A stretch of DNA of 64,000 nt, taken from NCBI GenBank assembly GCA_966250385.1, contig CBINHC010000010.1:1-64000 (forward strand). The letters run 5' to 3'. The stretch comes from DASWTL01 sp966250385 (GTDB lineage: Bacteria > Bacteroidota > Bacteroidia > Sphingobacteriales > Sphingobacteriaceae). This document shows positions 50,176-60,346 of the stretch, piece by piece. The notes below the pieces were generated by a model. That model saw only the letters and a program-made list of their open reading frames with translations. It made no database searches and had not been told where the DNA came from. Both the position numbers and the translations under genes were made by a program. Position 1 is the stretch's first letter, and each line of letters begins with the position of its first letter.

Positions 50176-51657
50176 TTACCGTGTTGCTCGTTGCTGAGTG
50201 CGCAGAATAATACCGTCCATTTCCCTATGAACCCGCTCCACAAATTCTGGCGTCCATAAAGAGAAATGGTCCGCACCCGGGATTTCCTCGATCACAATGT
50301 CCGCGTTAATCGACTCTGCCTTTTTCCGGAACGCCATCAGAGACGCATTCAGATCAAAGTTGTCCGCCGATCCTGCAAACAGGTGGATCTTCCCCTTCAG
50401 GCCTTTCTCGAGCCGGGTCCAGTTTCTAAGCAGGTACTGACCCAGGTCATAGGGCTTCCACTGCTCGACGACCTTTTTGTCGATGACTCCGGTTGACCGG
50501 TCATACAGTAAACGCGGTTTACCATTCTTTGCGAGCAGACCATAGGCCGCTTCAAAGGACTGCATCTGACCTCCGTCCCCCTGGAAGAGCTCATCCTTTG
50601 CAAATGACCGATGCACACTCTGGTACTCGCCGTCCAGTTTATAAAACGGACGTTCCTGGCCGCTGCCGTCTACATAGTAGTTGCTGTCTTCGTAAAGGTT
50701 CACACCGGTGAAGTTGCTGAAATCAACCGGGTCTGGTGCAGTACCCCAGCTTCCGCCAAATGCTTTCGGGTAGTGAAACATCAACCAGGCGGTGGTGTAT
50801 CCCCCGGTACTTTGTCCCATCAGAAAGGTTTGCTCAAAACTTGCCGATGCGCGGTACTGCCGGCGAACATGCGGCAGCAGTTCCTCTACCAGTGCGCGTC
50901 CCCATGGTCCGTTCACCCGGGAGTCAACGAAGCCATGAAGTCCGAATGGTGTCTGGGTCTCCGGGTTCAGGTAAACAAAGATCTTCGGCAGCCCCTGCGA
51001 AAAACCATACCTCTTGGCCGATCCCTGCCCCTGGGCATCATAGTGCGTCCCGCCCCATCCCGGAATCACATAGACGACAGGGAATACGCGGGTGCTGTCT
51101 TCCAGGTATGCCTGGGGCAACACAACCGCTGCTTTGATAAATACTGGTTTCTTATGGAATTTGCTCAGTAATGCAGATTTAAACCGCATGTCTTTGACCG
51201 TCGGCGTTTCACGAAATTGGCGTTCCTTGAATTCCGTATTGATGGTTACCACCGTTTCCCCCACACCGCCTTCTTTCACTTCAAGCAAGGCTTCCTGGCT
51301 GGAGTACAAATTGCCGGGGGCATGCCTGCTCCGCTCGTCGTTTTTAAGATCAAGGACTGCTGCCACCTTATAAAATCCCGGCGCAAGCTTGTTCATAGCC
51401 CGGATCGCATAATCCGCGTTCGAATCCACCAACGCAACCGCTGGATTATACCAGTCATGCACGTTAATGGCAAAGGAAGCCTGGGGTCCGGCCCCCGGCT
51501 GGCCAAACTGCTTGGTCGTATCGTTCAGGGTCTCGATAAACAACCGCCCGGTATAAGGGCCCTTGAATGCAGGATCCAGGCGAACCCGGATTCTGACCTG
51601 GGCATTCGTCGTAACACTAATCAGAATCAGGATGAGTCCCAGCCATGTCATTTTCAT
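50176..51657 (-). CDS. Exported esterase D-like alpha/beta hydrolase
   Basis: A 493-aa enzyme with signal peptide (about 1-19). The N-terminal 160 residues form a beta-rich extension. The hydrolase domain (about 180-490) contains the nucleophile motif G-Q-S-T-G-G-Y near 283, an acid at A-G-S-A-D-N-F-D, and the catalytic His in I-P-G-A-D-H-F-S-L-W. This matches putative esterase family PF00756 (esterase D-like, ferulate-esterase-related). It likely cleaves esters of polysaccharides or peptide conjugates in the periplasm. A strong terminator lies beyond its stop codon. It lies between an ABC-F gene and a SusC/D operon but is read separately. Confidence 0.88.
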   Translation of the reverse strand: MKMTWLGLILILISVTTNAQVRIRVRLDPAFKGPYTGRLFIETLNDTTKQFGQPGAGPQASFAINVHDWYNPAVALVDSNADYAIRAMNKLAPGFYKVAAVLDLKNDERSRHAPGNLYSSQEALLEVKEGGVGETVVTINTEFKERQFRETPTVKDMRFKSALLSKFHKKPVFIKAAVVLPQAYLEDSTRVFPVVYVIPGWGGTHYDAQGQGSAKRYGFSQGLPKIFVYLNPETQTPFGLHGFVDSRVNGPWGRALVEELLPHVRRQYRASASFEQTFLMGQSTGGYTTAWLMFHYPKAFGGSWGTAPDPVDFSNFTGVNLYEDSNYYVDGSGQERPFYKLDGEYQSVHRSFAKDELFQGDGGQMQSFEAAYGLLAKNGKPRLLYDRSTGVIDKKVVEQWKPYDLGQYLLRNWTRLEKGLKGKIHLFAGSADNFDLNASLMAFRKKAESINADIVIEEIPGADHFSLWTPEFVERVHREMDGIILRTQQRATR

Positions 51658-51992
51658 ACTGACTTGGACGAGAATGATATGCGAAAGTTACATGGCAGGA
51701 TATGCCCTCGCCTTCAGGGCTAAGTGCTTCCCTTTTTACGGTATTGCGCCGTGGTATCAAAAAAGGTACTTTTAAAATGGTCGATAAAGGATCTCGGGCA
51801 GTCAAATCCCATCCTGCTGGCTCCTTCACGACGATCAGGCAGCGATGGGCGAACAACTTTATGACAGGGTCTGCCGGACTGAGATGCCAGGCCTACTATC
51901 GTAGTCCGCCAACTGTTTTTCAGCAGCACTTGCTATATCCCATAGTTGCAGATTCCCTGCAAAGGCTAAAGGGAATGGTGGGCAAATAGAAA
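51658..51992. other. Spacer between esterase gene and operon terminator
   Basis: The region upstream of the esterase start (51657) and beyond the second SusC/SusD operon. No gene is recognised in either strand; short frames here are shadows or have no support. Confidence 0.4.
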
Positions 51993-52054
51993 ACGGCCCA
52001 TAAAATGCCCCCAATCAGTGCCTGACTTTTTGGGGGCACTCTAAAATGGGCCGT
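51993..52054 (-). terminator. Nested inverted repeat, terminator of the second SusC/SusD operon
   Basis: An outer 9-bp pair (ACGGCCCAT at 51993-52001 and ATGGGCCGT at 52046-52054) encloses an inner pair TGCCCCCA / TGGGGGCA (52006-52013 and 52031-52038). It lies 7 bp after the stop codon of the last operon gene (52061). A transcript on the minus strand would fold into a long two-stage hairpin. No U-run is adjacent, so efficiency is uncertain. Confidence 0.7.
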
Positions 52055-52060
52055 AGGATA

Positions 52061-52501
52061 TTACTGCGTTATGGAGAGTGTAAACTTCTTGTAGTTCTCA
52101 CTGGGGGGAACCGCCTGATTTCCTTTAAGAACCAGCACCACCGTTTTTGTCCCGCCTGACAACGTTGAGGGAACGGCTTTGATCCTGATAAAACCATGGC
52201 TCGAGTTGGCCGGAATCGTTACCTTTCCGGCTGTTCCTTCAATAATGTACTGGTCGGCAGCAGCAGTACCGGAGGGATCGACTATGTAGTCAAGGACGAT
52301 GTCCGAACCCTGCTGGGGGCCAACCAACTGTACCTTCGCAGAAAAAGTACCCGGCGCAGCGTCCGTACCCTTTTTAACCGTGGCTGTGGCCGGTGCGAAC
52401 TCCACTACAGTGGGTCCGTCGTATATGATCCGATCCTCTTCGCAGGCCGCTAGGCCGACAAGTAAGAGGATGGCTATCCATGTAAACTTGAGATTCTTCA
52501 T
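52061..52501 (-). CDS. Lipoprotein of the second SusC/SusD operon (Calx-beta-like/DUF4843-type)
   Basis: A 146-aa lipoprotein with lipobox L-A-A-C (Cys20) followed by E-E-D-R. The mature part is a single beta-sandwich of the kind found in Calx-beta-like or DUF4843-type SusD companions (V-V-E-F-A-P-A-T-A-T-V-K-K-G, then V-T-I-P-A-N-S-S). Its position, immediately after SusD, suggests that it helps the surface complex. Recognition is by layout only; the exact family is uncertain. Confidence 0.7.
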   Translation of the reverse strand: MKNLKFTWIAILLLVGLAACEEDRIIYDGPTVVEFAPATATVKKGTDAAPGTFSAKVQLVGPQQGSDIVLDYIVDPSGTAAADQYIIEGTAGKVTIPANSSHGFIRIKAVPSTLSGGTKTVVLVLKGNQAVPPSENYKKFTLSITQ

Positions 52502-52527
52502 TTTTCAATTTTTCAGTTAATGTGTTT

Positions 52528-53943
52528 TCAATATCCCGGATTTTGTACAAGCTGCTTGTTGATATCCAGTTGTGCCTGTGGAATCGGTGCCAGCACCCGG
52601 TAGTCTGAGAAAGGCAGCGTAAATGATGAAGTGCTGTTCTCCTTCACGACGTCTGAGCCGGTTCTCATCAGATCAAACCAACGGTGACCCTCGAACGCCA
52701 GTTCGATCCTTCTTTCCTTCAGGATGATCTCCAGGAGCGCATCTCCGGTGGCCGTAGTTTCAGGAAGGCCGGCACGTACTCTTAGGCGATTGACATCCTC
52801 CTGGGCCAGATCATCATTACCCAGCCGGGCATATGCTTCGGCCCGGTTAAGGTACATCTCCGACATGCGCAGGATCCGGATATTATCGGCCCCGTATCCA
52901 CCGCTGTAGCCGCCATATTTCTGGACCTGAAAAACGGGTTCTCCGGCCTTGACAATGGGTTTCAGGATGACATCCTTCCGAAGATCGCCATCCTCGAAGG
53001 TGGCCATGAAGTTGTTCTGCGGAACTACGTCCCCATAGCCGCTGCCGCTGACTTCCATGAATATACTTTGGATTGAATTTGAGGACAGACTTTCATTGAT
53101 CTCATAATTCAGTTCAAAAAGCGATTCCGGGCTGACTTTCTGCGTAAAGATGGAAGCGTAACTTGCTGCTGTCGGGGTGTTCACGAAAGTGGCAAATCCT
53201 GAATTGATCGCATCTGTTGCATATCTGACAGTTTCATTCCAGTCGCCGTTATAAAGCGCTATTCTCGAAAGCAGTGCCTCTGCTGCAGCTTTTGATGCTA
53301 CTGATTTACTTCTGGTATTCGTCAGTAATCCGGCAGCGTCCAAAACGTCCTTCTTAATCTGTGCATACACCTCCGTCACCTTTGCCCTTTCAGGATAGGT
53401 GACCTGGCTGGCTCCGGAAACACCTTTCAGCATCAACGGCACCCCGGCATCGAAGCCGTTCCGGATATGCTTTGGATTGTACCCATACTCATTCACGAGA
53501 TTGAAGTACAATAAGCCGCGTAAGAATAAAGCCTCTCCTTTGATCTGAGCTTTCTCAGTAGTACTCCCGTCGGTTGTTGCATCAACATGATCCACCACGA
53601 GGTTCAGTTTGTTGATCATCTGGTAGGATATATCAAAATCATCGAAGTGCGCCCTGACTACGTTATTCGATTCGTTAACAAAACGATTGGAGTTGGAAAC
53701 AGTAATGCGGGCGTTATCAGAGAGTACTTCAGACTGTACGATCAGATCGCGGCCATAATAACCGGTCGCCTGCATGTTATCATATACGTTTACCAGCAGT
53801 CCTTTAACGCCGGTAATACTGTTTAACGCGCCTTCCGCAGAAATTGCCTGCTTGGGCTCCGTATCGAGAATCTTGTCGCACGCTGTGAAACACAAGGAGC
53901 CCGCGGCTAAGAAAACTAATAATTTACTTTTCATACTGATCAT
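52528..53943 (-). CDS. SusD/RagB family nutrient-binding outer membrane lipoprotein
   Basis: A 471-aa lipoprotein with a lipobox near residue 22 (F-T-A-C). It begins D-K-I-L-D-T-E-P-K-Q-A-I-S, and a later L-R-G-L-L-Y-F-N-L-V-N-E-Y-G segment and R-M-S-E-M-Y-L-N-R-A-E-A-Y-A-R fit the RagB/SusD domain (PF07980/PF14322). The final L-A-P-I-P-Q-x-Q-L is the family's typical end. It pairs with the SusC protein encoded 3 bp upstream. The first SusD in this window belongs to a different subtype, so the two loci probably bind different ligands. The start may be the Met at residue 4. Confidence 0.95.
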   Translation of the reverse strand: MISMKSKLLVFLAAGSLCFTACDKILDTEPKQAISAEGALNSITGVKGLLVNVYDNMQATGYYGRDLIVQSEVLSDNARITVSNSNRFVNESNNVVRAHFDDFDISYQMINKLNLVVDHVDATTDGSTTEKAQIKGEALFLRGLLYFNLVNEYGYNPKHIRNGFDAGVPLMLKGVSGASQVTYPERAKVTEVYAQIKKDVLDAAGLLTNTRSKSVASKAAAEALLSRIALYNGDWNETVRYATDAINSGFATFVNTPTAASYASIFTQKVSPESLFELNYEINESLSSNSIQSIFMEVSGSGYGDVVPQNNFMATFEDGDLRKDVILKPIVKAGEPVFQVQKYGGYSGGYGADNIRILRMSEMYLNRAEAYARLGNDDLAQEDVNRLRVRAGLPETTATGDALLEIILKERRIELAFEGHRWFDLMRTGSDVVKENSTSSFTLPFSDYRVLAPIPQAQLDINKQLVQNPGY

Positions 53944-53946
53944 ATT

Positions 53947-56900
53947 TTAGAAGCCTACCTGAACACCGAAGGTTAAATTAGTGTACTGAGGCACAATCCC
54001 TGAATAGGTTGCTGTTGTGGTTGAAGATGAACCCTGGAATTCAGGATCCACACCGGAGAATCTGGTTAGGGTAAGCAGGTTGTAAGCTTGCCCGTAAACT
54101 TTTAAATTACGAAGACCTGCCTTTTTGATCATTGCTGACGGGAAGCTGTAAGCAAGACTCACCTCTTTTAGCCGGATATAGGACCCGTCTTCAATGAATC
54201 GGGAAGAAACAATAGAATAAGGTGCAATGTACGTGATCCCTCCGGCTTGTCCTCCGGTAGGTACTCCTGTGTTATAATACGGCTTGGGCGTGTCGGTCAT
54301 ATCTCCCGGCTTTTGCCATCTGCGAAGCTCACTGCGATCCTGGTTCCGGTCAATGGTACTACCCATCCGCCGCAGGAACTGGGCATCGGTGTTATTGATC
54401 TTATTGCCATACTGATACTGTACAAATGCGTTGAGGGAGATCCCTTTATAGCTGAACGTATTCGTTACGCCACCGAACCCTTTGGGTAGCTGGCTGCCCA
54501 TAAACTGGCGGTCTGCAGCAACAGGGTTATAAGTAATGTTCCCGTTCTTATCATACCACATCGGATTCCCGTCGGCAGGATTCACACCGGCGTATTTGGC
54601 AACATTATAGGTTAACAGGGGCTGACCGACGAAATAAACGTTACTTAAACTTTGTAACCCATCATTCAGTTCCAGAAGCTCACTTCTGAGGAAAGTGGCA
54701 TTAAACCGGGTCTCCCAGGAAAAATTTCTGGTTGAAATATTCGTGGTATTTAATTCTGCTTCCAAACCGCGGTTATCCAGTTTTCCAATGTTGGTGAGAA
54801 TGCTGGGAAATCCACTGGTGATCGGCAGACTCCGATCCAGGAGCAGCTGGGTTGTCGTTTTGATGAAGCCGCCTATGCCCCCGCTGATTCTGTTGCGGAA
54901 AAAGGCAAAATCCAGACCCGCGTCAACGGTAGTAGCTTCTTCCCAGGTTAGATTGTCATTTCCAAGGGTGGGTGACAAACCCGGCTCGCCAGCATAGTCT
55001 CCGGCGCCTGTGTACAGCGATCTGGATACAAAATCACCAATTCGGGAGTTCCCGAGAATACCATAGCTTCCGCGCAGCTTCAGGTCGTCAATCCATGCAA
55101 CAGAAGAAAGGAACCTTTCTTTTGAAATCCTCCATGCGGCAGACAATGCCGGGAAGGCGCCATACCTGTTATTTTCACCAAAGCGGGAAGAACCATCATA
55201 TCGCAGCGTAGCCGATGCCAGGTACTTATCGTTGAAGGTATAGTCAGCACGGGTAAAATAACCGATCTGTTTATATCCGGTGTAAAAAGCATCTACAGAG
55301 CCGGGTACGGCGGCAGAACGCAGCGTTTTGAACTGAAAACTCGGAAAACCGGTGGCATCAGCGCTGTTACCTTCATTGGTTTCTGACTTGAAGCTCATTC
55401 CGGCGATGACACCCAGTTTGTGCTTTCCGAACAAATGATTGTAATTTAAAGTATGATCCGTGTTGAAGTCCCTTACAGAGGTATTGAACACCGCCGCATA
55501 TCCCTTTACGCCGGCACCGTCATTTGATCTGGGATCCCAGTACTCATTCTCCTCAATATGCGTATAATCCAGAGAGAAAGAGGATCTGAAACGGAGGTCT
55601 TTCAGAATCTGGTAGTTTACGGCAATATTTCCCAGTGCCTTGATGGTATTTGCCGAAAGTATGTTGTAATCATTCTCCAGCAACACGTTTAGAGGATAAG
55701 CTCCCCTCAGGTCTGTGTTGTACGACCCGTCACTATTATAAATAGGGTTAACGGGAAGGGTCAGCATGGCCGTCCTGTTCGGGCTTACAAAGGCTGTACC
55801 GCCTGAAGTACCATTCTGTTTAAAGGAGGTCAGGTTTGCCCGGGTCTCCACACTGAACTTATTGCTCAGCTTATGATCCACGTTAATCCGGGCCGAACCG
55901 CGGTTAAAATCCTGGCTGATCACCTGCCCGGTTTGCGAGTTATATCCTCCGGACATATAAAATTTCGTTTTCTCGTCTCCACCTGAAAGGCTCAGGTCAT
56001 AGTTCTGGGACATCCCTCTCCGGAACACAGCATCCTGCCAGTCGTAAAACGGTGCAGTTGCCGGATCGCCATAAGCTTCCAGCAGGGATTTTACAGCCGG
56101 CGTAGCGGCATCAAGACTGCCGAACCGGTTAACAACGGCCTCTCTGGATAGCGTGATAAATTCCGCACTGTTCAATACCGGCTGCTTTTTGATCACTTCA
56201 GAAAATCCGGTATACGCGCCGAAATTAAGCTGCGACTTCCCGGTGCGGCCTTTCTTGGTGGTGATCAGGACAACTCCATTGGCGGCCTGGGCCCCATAGA
56301 TCGACGCTGCCGCGGCATCCTTCATGATATTGATTGACTCAATATCACTTGAGTTGATACCAGCCAGCGCATTTGACGTCGGAAAGTTACGGGACATGTC
56401 ACCGGAAGCTACTTCAACTCCGTCGACAATGTATAACGGCTCACTGCCGGCGTTGATGGAATTGATTCCCCTGATGTTTACTTTCACTCCGGCTCCTGGC
56501 ATGCCGCTGGAGGAAGTGACCTGAACCCCGGCGGCCTTTCCCTGGATCGCCTTATCAAAGCTCTGCACCGGCGTATTGGCAATGTCGTTGCCGGAAATAA
56601 CAGCATTCGAACCCGTCAGTTCACGTTTCTGCTGAGTTTGTCCGAAGCCGGTCACCACCACCTCTGAGAGTTGTTTGGCATCGGGCTCCAGGCGAACATC
56701 CACCTTACTCCGGGCACCGACCGCTATATCGACCCCTTTGTAGCCGATATAGTTGAAGGTCAGCGTTTCTGCTCCGGGAGGAACAACTATCGAATAATTC
56801 CCATCGGTATTGGTACTTACCCCTGCACCTGTCCCTTTCACCCGGACAGATACTCCCGGCAGAGGCAGGCCGTCATCCGCGCCTACCACCTTACCAGAGA

Positions 56901-56970
56901 CCGTTCTGCTTTGGCCCATAGCACACGTAGTGGCTATGACCATTAAGAAAGCTAGTAATTTTTGTTTCAT
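53947..56970 (-). CDS. SusC/RagA family TonB-linked outer membrane protein (second locus)
   Basis: A 1007-aa transporter. It begins MKQKLLAFLMVIATTCAMGQ and has a CarboxypepD_reg-like domain (about 24-100: V-S-G-K-V-V-G-A-D-D-G-L-P-L-P-G-V-S), then L-S-E-V-V-V-T-G-F-G and the plug (V-N-I-R-G-I-N-S-I-N-A-G-S-E-P-L-Y-I-V-D-G and I-E-S-I-N-I-M-K-D-A-A-A). The last two thirds form the barrel, ending Y-T-N-L-T-F-G-V-Q-V-G-F. It is the first gene of a three-gene operon with SusD and a small lipoprotein. The signal peptide starts with the same ten residues as that at 3131-6301. Confidence 0.96.
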   Translation of the reverse strand: MKQKLLAFLMVIATTCAMGQSRTVSGKVVGADDGLPLPGVSVRVKGTGAGVSTNTDGNYSIVVPPGAETLTFNYIGYKGVDIAVGARSKVDVRLEPDAKQLSEVVVTGFGQTQQKRELTGSNAVISGNDIANTPVQSFDKAIQGKAAGVQVTSSSGMPGAGVKVNIRGINSINAGSEPLYIVDGVEVASGDMSRNFPTSNALAGINSSDIESINIMKDAAAASIYGAQAANGVVLITTKKGRTGKSQLNFGAYTGFSEVIKKQPVLNSAEFITLSREAVVNRFGSLDAATPAVKSLLEAYGDPATAPFYDWQDAVFRRGMSQNYDLSLSGGDEKTKFYMSGGYNSQTGQVISQDFNRGSARINVDHKLSNKFSVETRANLTSFKQNGTSGGTAFVSPNRTAMLTLPVNPIYNSDGSYNTDLRGAYPLNVLLENDYNILSANTIKALGNIAVNYQILKDLRFRSSFSLDYTHIEENEYWDPRSNDGAGVKGYAAVFNTSVRDFNTDHTLNYNHLFGKHKLGVIAGMSFKSETNEGNSADATGFPSFQFKTLRSAAVPGSVDAFYTGYKQIGYFTRADYTFNDKYLASATLRYDGSSRFGENNRYGAFPALSAAWRISKERFLSSVAWIDDLKLRGSYGILGNSRIGDFVSRSLYTGAGDYAGEPGLSPTLGNDNLTWEEATTVDAGLDFAFFRNRISGGIGGFIKTTTQLLLDRSLPITSGFPSILTNIGKLDNRGLEAELNTTNISTRNFSWETRFNATFLRSELLELNDGLQSLSNVYFVGQPLLTYNVAKYAGVNPADGNPMWYDKNGNITYNPVAADRQFMGSQLPKGFGGVTNTFSYKGISLNAFVQYQYGNKINNTDAQFLRRMGSTIDRNQDRSELRRWQKPGDMTDTPKPYYNTGVPTGGQAGGITYIAPYSIVSSRFIEDGSYIRLKEVSLAYSFPSAMIKKAGLRNLKVYGQAYNLLTLTRFSGVDPEFQGSSSTTTATYSGIVPQYTNLTFGVQVGF

Positions 56971-57363
56971 TTAGTTTGTTTTGAAGATTATGGAGTAATA
57001 TTAGAGAAGAACACCGCTTCAGAATGTGAAAATATCACCAAAACGGGATTTGAAACGCGGTGGAAGAGTAGCGACAGACGCCGCGAAAACACTGAGCGGC
57101 CTTACATACAAACTGGAGCCCGGAGGCGGCCCGGGCCGCTCACAATTGGCGTTCAGAACAAATGCCTGGAAATGTGCATCCGAGACGAATGCAGTCTCCC
57201 CATTCCTGAGACGGTCGACAGCGAAAACCGATGAATCTCTAAGCGTCAGGTGAAAGATCTGCAGATGAGGGCTGCCACAGCCCACCATTCGCAAAAAGCC
57301 TATTCCTTTGCTTCAAATAGCCATGATCCGGGACGGCGATATTCAGCAGTCCGCTGGGCACGC
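56971..57363. other. Promoter side of the second SusC operon, gene-free
   Basis: The 393-bp gap between the SusC start (56970) and the receptor stop (57364), both on the minus strand. Small frames on both strands overlap and have no coding quality or recognisable family. The region should contain the promoter of the SusC operon, but I see no clear TAnnTTTG box. Confidence 0.4.
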
Positions 57364-60015
57364 TCAGAACTCAAGCTTATAGTTAAAGGTCGGAACAAAC
57401 CCGGTATGAAATCTTTGGCGGACCTCTTTCCTATCCTTATCAAAATACACGCCGTAGACATTTTGACGACCGGCAACGTTCTGAACGTCTATATAGAAAC
57501 TGTGGGTAGCCTGAGATTTGTTTAACTTGAAGGACGTAGATACGTCGGTTCTGAAGTACTGTGGTGTACTTAGCATATTGACCTGATCTTCGATTTCAAC
57601 TTGTTCCCCCCTGTCAATCGATAAGGCGAGATCGATAGGTGTATATTTTCGGCCACCGTTCCACACCATCTTCATATTAAAAGCGAAAACATTCTTTCCT
57701 GCGTACCCCACTTTGTATTCCTTTCCTGCAACTAAATTGGAAACAAAGTTTCCGTTATATATGGTATTGAACTCCCTTCCGCTCGCAGCCTTAAACCTGG
57801 AATCGTACAGTGACGTAGTTAGCAGGTAGTAAAATCCCCTTTGCAGTGACCGTTCAAGAGTCATTTCGAGACCATAATTTCTGCCTTTACCTGCATTGGT
57901 CATATTACCATACCGGTTGCTGTAAATCGAATATATATTCTCAAAGTTGATCGCAGAAAAATTCGAGTTCGGATCATTCACCACAGGCACATCGTACAGA
58001 TGCTGGTAATAGCCTTCTAATTTCAAGCCAAGGTCCTCATTGAACTGGTACTCGTAGCCCAGGACGGCGTGCAGTGCCTTGGTAAGTTCCAGGTGACGAT
58101 CAGATATACTTTGTCCCCCACCGGCCGGTTCTTTAGTGACATAGTAGAACGCCAATGGCTCGACTCTGCTGTGCAGGCCGGCGCCAAAGCTCCAGACAGA
58201 TCTTTCGGAAGCCTGATAAGTCGAACCCACCCGGGGTTCCGCCGTCCAGCTGTCACTCAATGCAAAGTAGGTGCTATGCATACCTGTATTAACATGCCAT
58301 TTCTCTGTCAATTGCTTTTTCCATTGAATGTAAGCCTGAAACTTCCCGGTATTACCTGTCGCTTCCAGATACCGGCTGAGTTTGCCCCTGGAAAAATCAT
58401 AGTGGTCCGAGTTTAAGTTAAATGACAAAATACTTGCTATTACCCCGGTCCGAACCGTATTTGTCGAATTCACTTTATAGTTCAACAGACCGGTATAGCT
58501 ATAACTACTGTTTATAAACCGGTTGCGTCCGACAATGGATGGAACATAATTGTTATCTAAAGTGTCGGTATCATCAGTAATCCTGCTGTAGGAAGCTGAC
58601 AGGATATTCCTGGTATACAGCCTGTCACTGATAATCTTAAAATGTTTCAACCCTGATGATCCTGACGTGTATTTAAATATCCCGTCAACTTTGTCGGATA
58701 TACCCGTCCACCTGGTAAAATCCCGTTCGGCTTCCTCCAGCTGACTGCCGAGCCCACCTATGCCAAAAAGGGAAATAACGCCTGCTTTTGAAGGAAAGTT
58801 GAGATTAAACGCCATATCCTGATAAACGGGAACCCCACCCTCCGCAACAGGATTAAGGCCGATTTTATTTAATAGATCAAGGGTAGAATATCTGTAGTTT
58901 GCCAGATAGGACGCCTTACCTCCTTTTTTGAACGGACCTTCAGTGGAAACCTCAGTACCCAGTATTCCTATGGTTACAGCACTTTCCTGCTTCTCCGTAT
59001 TGCCTTTCCTGAGCTGGAGATCAAATACCCCCGATAAGGCATTACCATACTCAGCAGGGAATGCTCCGGTCAGAAAGTCAGAATTAGCCAGCATATTTGA
59101 ACTGATCATGCTGATGCCCCCACCGGAGCTTCCCTCTGCACCAAAATGGTTCGGGTTAATAATCTCTGCTCCTTCCAGGCGCCATAATATCCCCTTGGGT
59201 GAGTTCCCGCGAACTACAATGTCATTATCGAGGTCCGAATCGGAAGAGACACCCGCAAAATTGAGCGCCATACGGGCCGGATCGAACAGACTTACAGGAT
59301 AGCGACTGGTTTCTTCAACAGAGAAGGACCGGGCGCTTACCGTTGCCATCTGGTTTAATGCTTTCCGGTTGTTGCTTTTATCAGTGATGACCACACCGTT
59401 TAACATCGTCGAAGCCTCCTGTAACGATACATTCAACACCATTTCTTTTCCTGATCCAATGAGAATGCCGCTAACATCGGCTTTCTGATACCCCATACAG
59501 GTAAAGACAAGACTATGGCGCCCGACAGGAACTTTGGGAAACCGGAATTCGCCGTTCGGGTTAGTACTTGTGTAGAGGATGGGATTTCCTGAAATCAAAG
59601 CCACGGTAACGCCGGGCAGAGGGATCCTGCTGTTCATGTCTGTAACTACTCCCCGAACTGTTTGATGGGCGGAACCAGGCGCCGCGACGCCGGCACTGCT
59701 CCTATCCTTCACGATAATCCGATCTCCGTTTACAACAGCTACCAGCCCGATCGGCGCGAAAAGATCCTGCAATATCTCAGCAACAGGCATTGACGTCCTT
59801 TTGAATGTCACTTTTTCATCCCGTGAAACCATTACGCTTTCAAAAGAAAATATGACACTGGTCGCCTCCTGCAGCTTATCAAGAATTTCATGCAACGGTC
59901 TCTGCTGATAATCAACGGAGATCCGTCCTTTTAAATCCGGCTGAGCGGATAATTTAGCCCCAAACCCTAAAAAAGTCAATGTTACAAGGAGCAATTTCTG
60001 GTTCTTTTTTAGCAT
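57364..60015 (-). CDS. STN-type TonB-dependent receptor (883 aa), paralog of 41566-44217
   Basis: An outer membrane receptor with the same architecture as the one at 41566-44217: signal peptide, STN domain (about 28-105: S-V-D-Y-Q-Q-R-P-L-H-E-I-L-D), CarboxypepD_reg-like domain, plug (I-V-V-R-G-N-S-P-K-G, F-P-A-E-Y-G-N-A-L-S-G-V-F-D) and barrel. Both are 883 residues long. It follows the ECF sigma factor gene at 60347, but a terminator-like hairpin (60171-60196) lies between them, so it probably has its own promoter. There is no FecR gene to connect the STN domain with the sigma factor. Confidence 0.93.
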   Translation of the reverse strand: MLKKNQKLLLVTLTFLGFGAKLSAQPDLKGRISVDYQQRPLHEILDKLQEATSVIFSFESVMVSRDEKVTFKRTSMPVAEILQDLFAPIGLVAVVNGDRIIVKDRSSAGVAAPGSAHQTVRGVVTDMNSRIPLPGVTVALISGNPILYTSTNPNGEFRFPKVPVGRHSLVFTCMGYQKADVSGILIGSGKEMVLNVSLQEASTMLNGVVITDKSNNRKALNQMATVSARSFSVEETSRYPVSLFDPARMALNFAGVSSDSDLDNDIVVRGNSPKGILWRLEGAEIINPNHFGAEGSSGGGISMISSNMLANSDFLTGAFPAEYGNALSGVFDLQLRKGNTEKQESAVTIGILGTEVSTEGPFKKGGKASYLANYRYSTLDLLNKIGLNPVAEGGVPVYQDMAFNLNFPSKAGVISLFGIGGLGSQLEEAERDFTRWTGISDKVDGIFKYTSGSSGLKHFKIISDRLYTRNILSASYSRITDDTDTLDNNYVPSIVGRNRFINSSYSYTGLLNYKVNSTNTVRTGVIASILSFNLNSDHYDFSRGKLSRYLEATGNTGKFQAYIQWKKQLTEKWHVNTGMHSTYFALSDSWTAEPRVGSTYQASERSVWSFGAGLHSRVEPLAFYYVTKEPAGGGQSISDRHLELTKALHAVLGYEYQFNEDLGLKLEGYYQHLYDVPVVNDPNSNFSAINFENIYSIYSNRYGNMTNAGKGRNYGLEMTLERSLQRGFYYLLTTSLYDSRFKAASGREFNTIYNGNFVSNLVAGKEYKVGYAGKNVFAFNMKMVWNGGRKYTPIDLALSIDRGEQVEIEDQVNMLSTPQYFRTDVSTSFKLNKSQATHSFYIDVQNVAGRQNVYGVYFDKDRKEVRQRFHTGFVPTFNYKLEF

Positions 60016-60170
60016 AGTAAATGTGATCGTATTTTTATTGCTGCCAACTGGCAGATGCCTAGTAAAAAATCAAGGACGAGAAGTCAAAAGCGCAGGCGCA
60101 GTGTCATTCACTGTCAGTCATTCGGCGTTTCATTGCTGAAATAATTCGTCAATATGTCATCTGATAACCT

Positions 60171-60196
60171 AAAAAAACGCGCGGCAAAGCCGGCGT
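60171..60196 (-). terminator. Rho-independent terminator after the ECF sigma gene
   Basis: Read on the minus strand, ACGC plus CGGC pair with GCCG plus GCGT (one bulged base) around a TTT loop and are followed by seven U residues (complement of 60171-60177). It lies about 150 bp beyond the sigma factor stop codon and 155 bp before the receptor start. Confidence 0.75.
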
Positions 60197-60346
60197 CACT
60201 ATTATTCAGGCTTGGTGAAGTTTTGCAGTACCTCAGGCATAATTACCAACCGTGACAACACCGGTCCCTGGTTTGGCAATACTTTTCTTTGAAAAAAAGC
60301 CTCTAAGCCTCTGCCTGAGAAAGCCGGTGGTCGTAATAAGCACCTG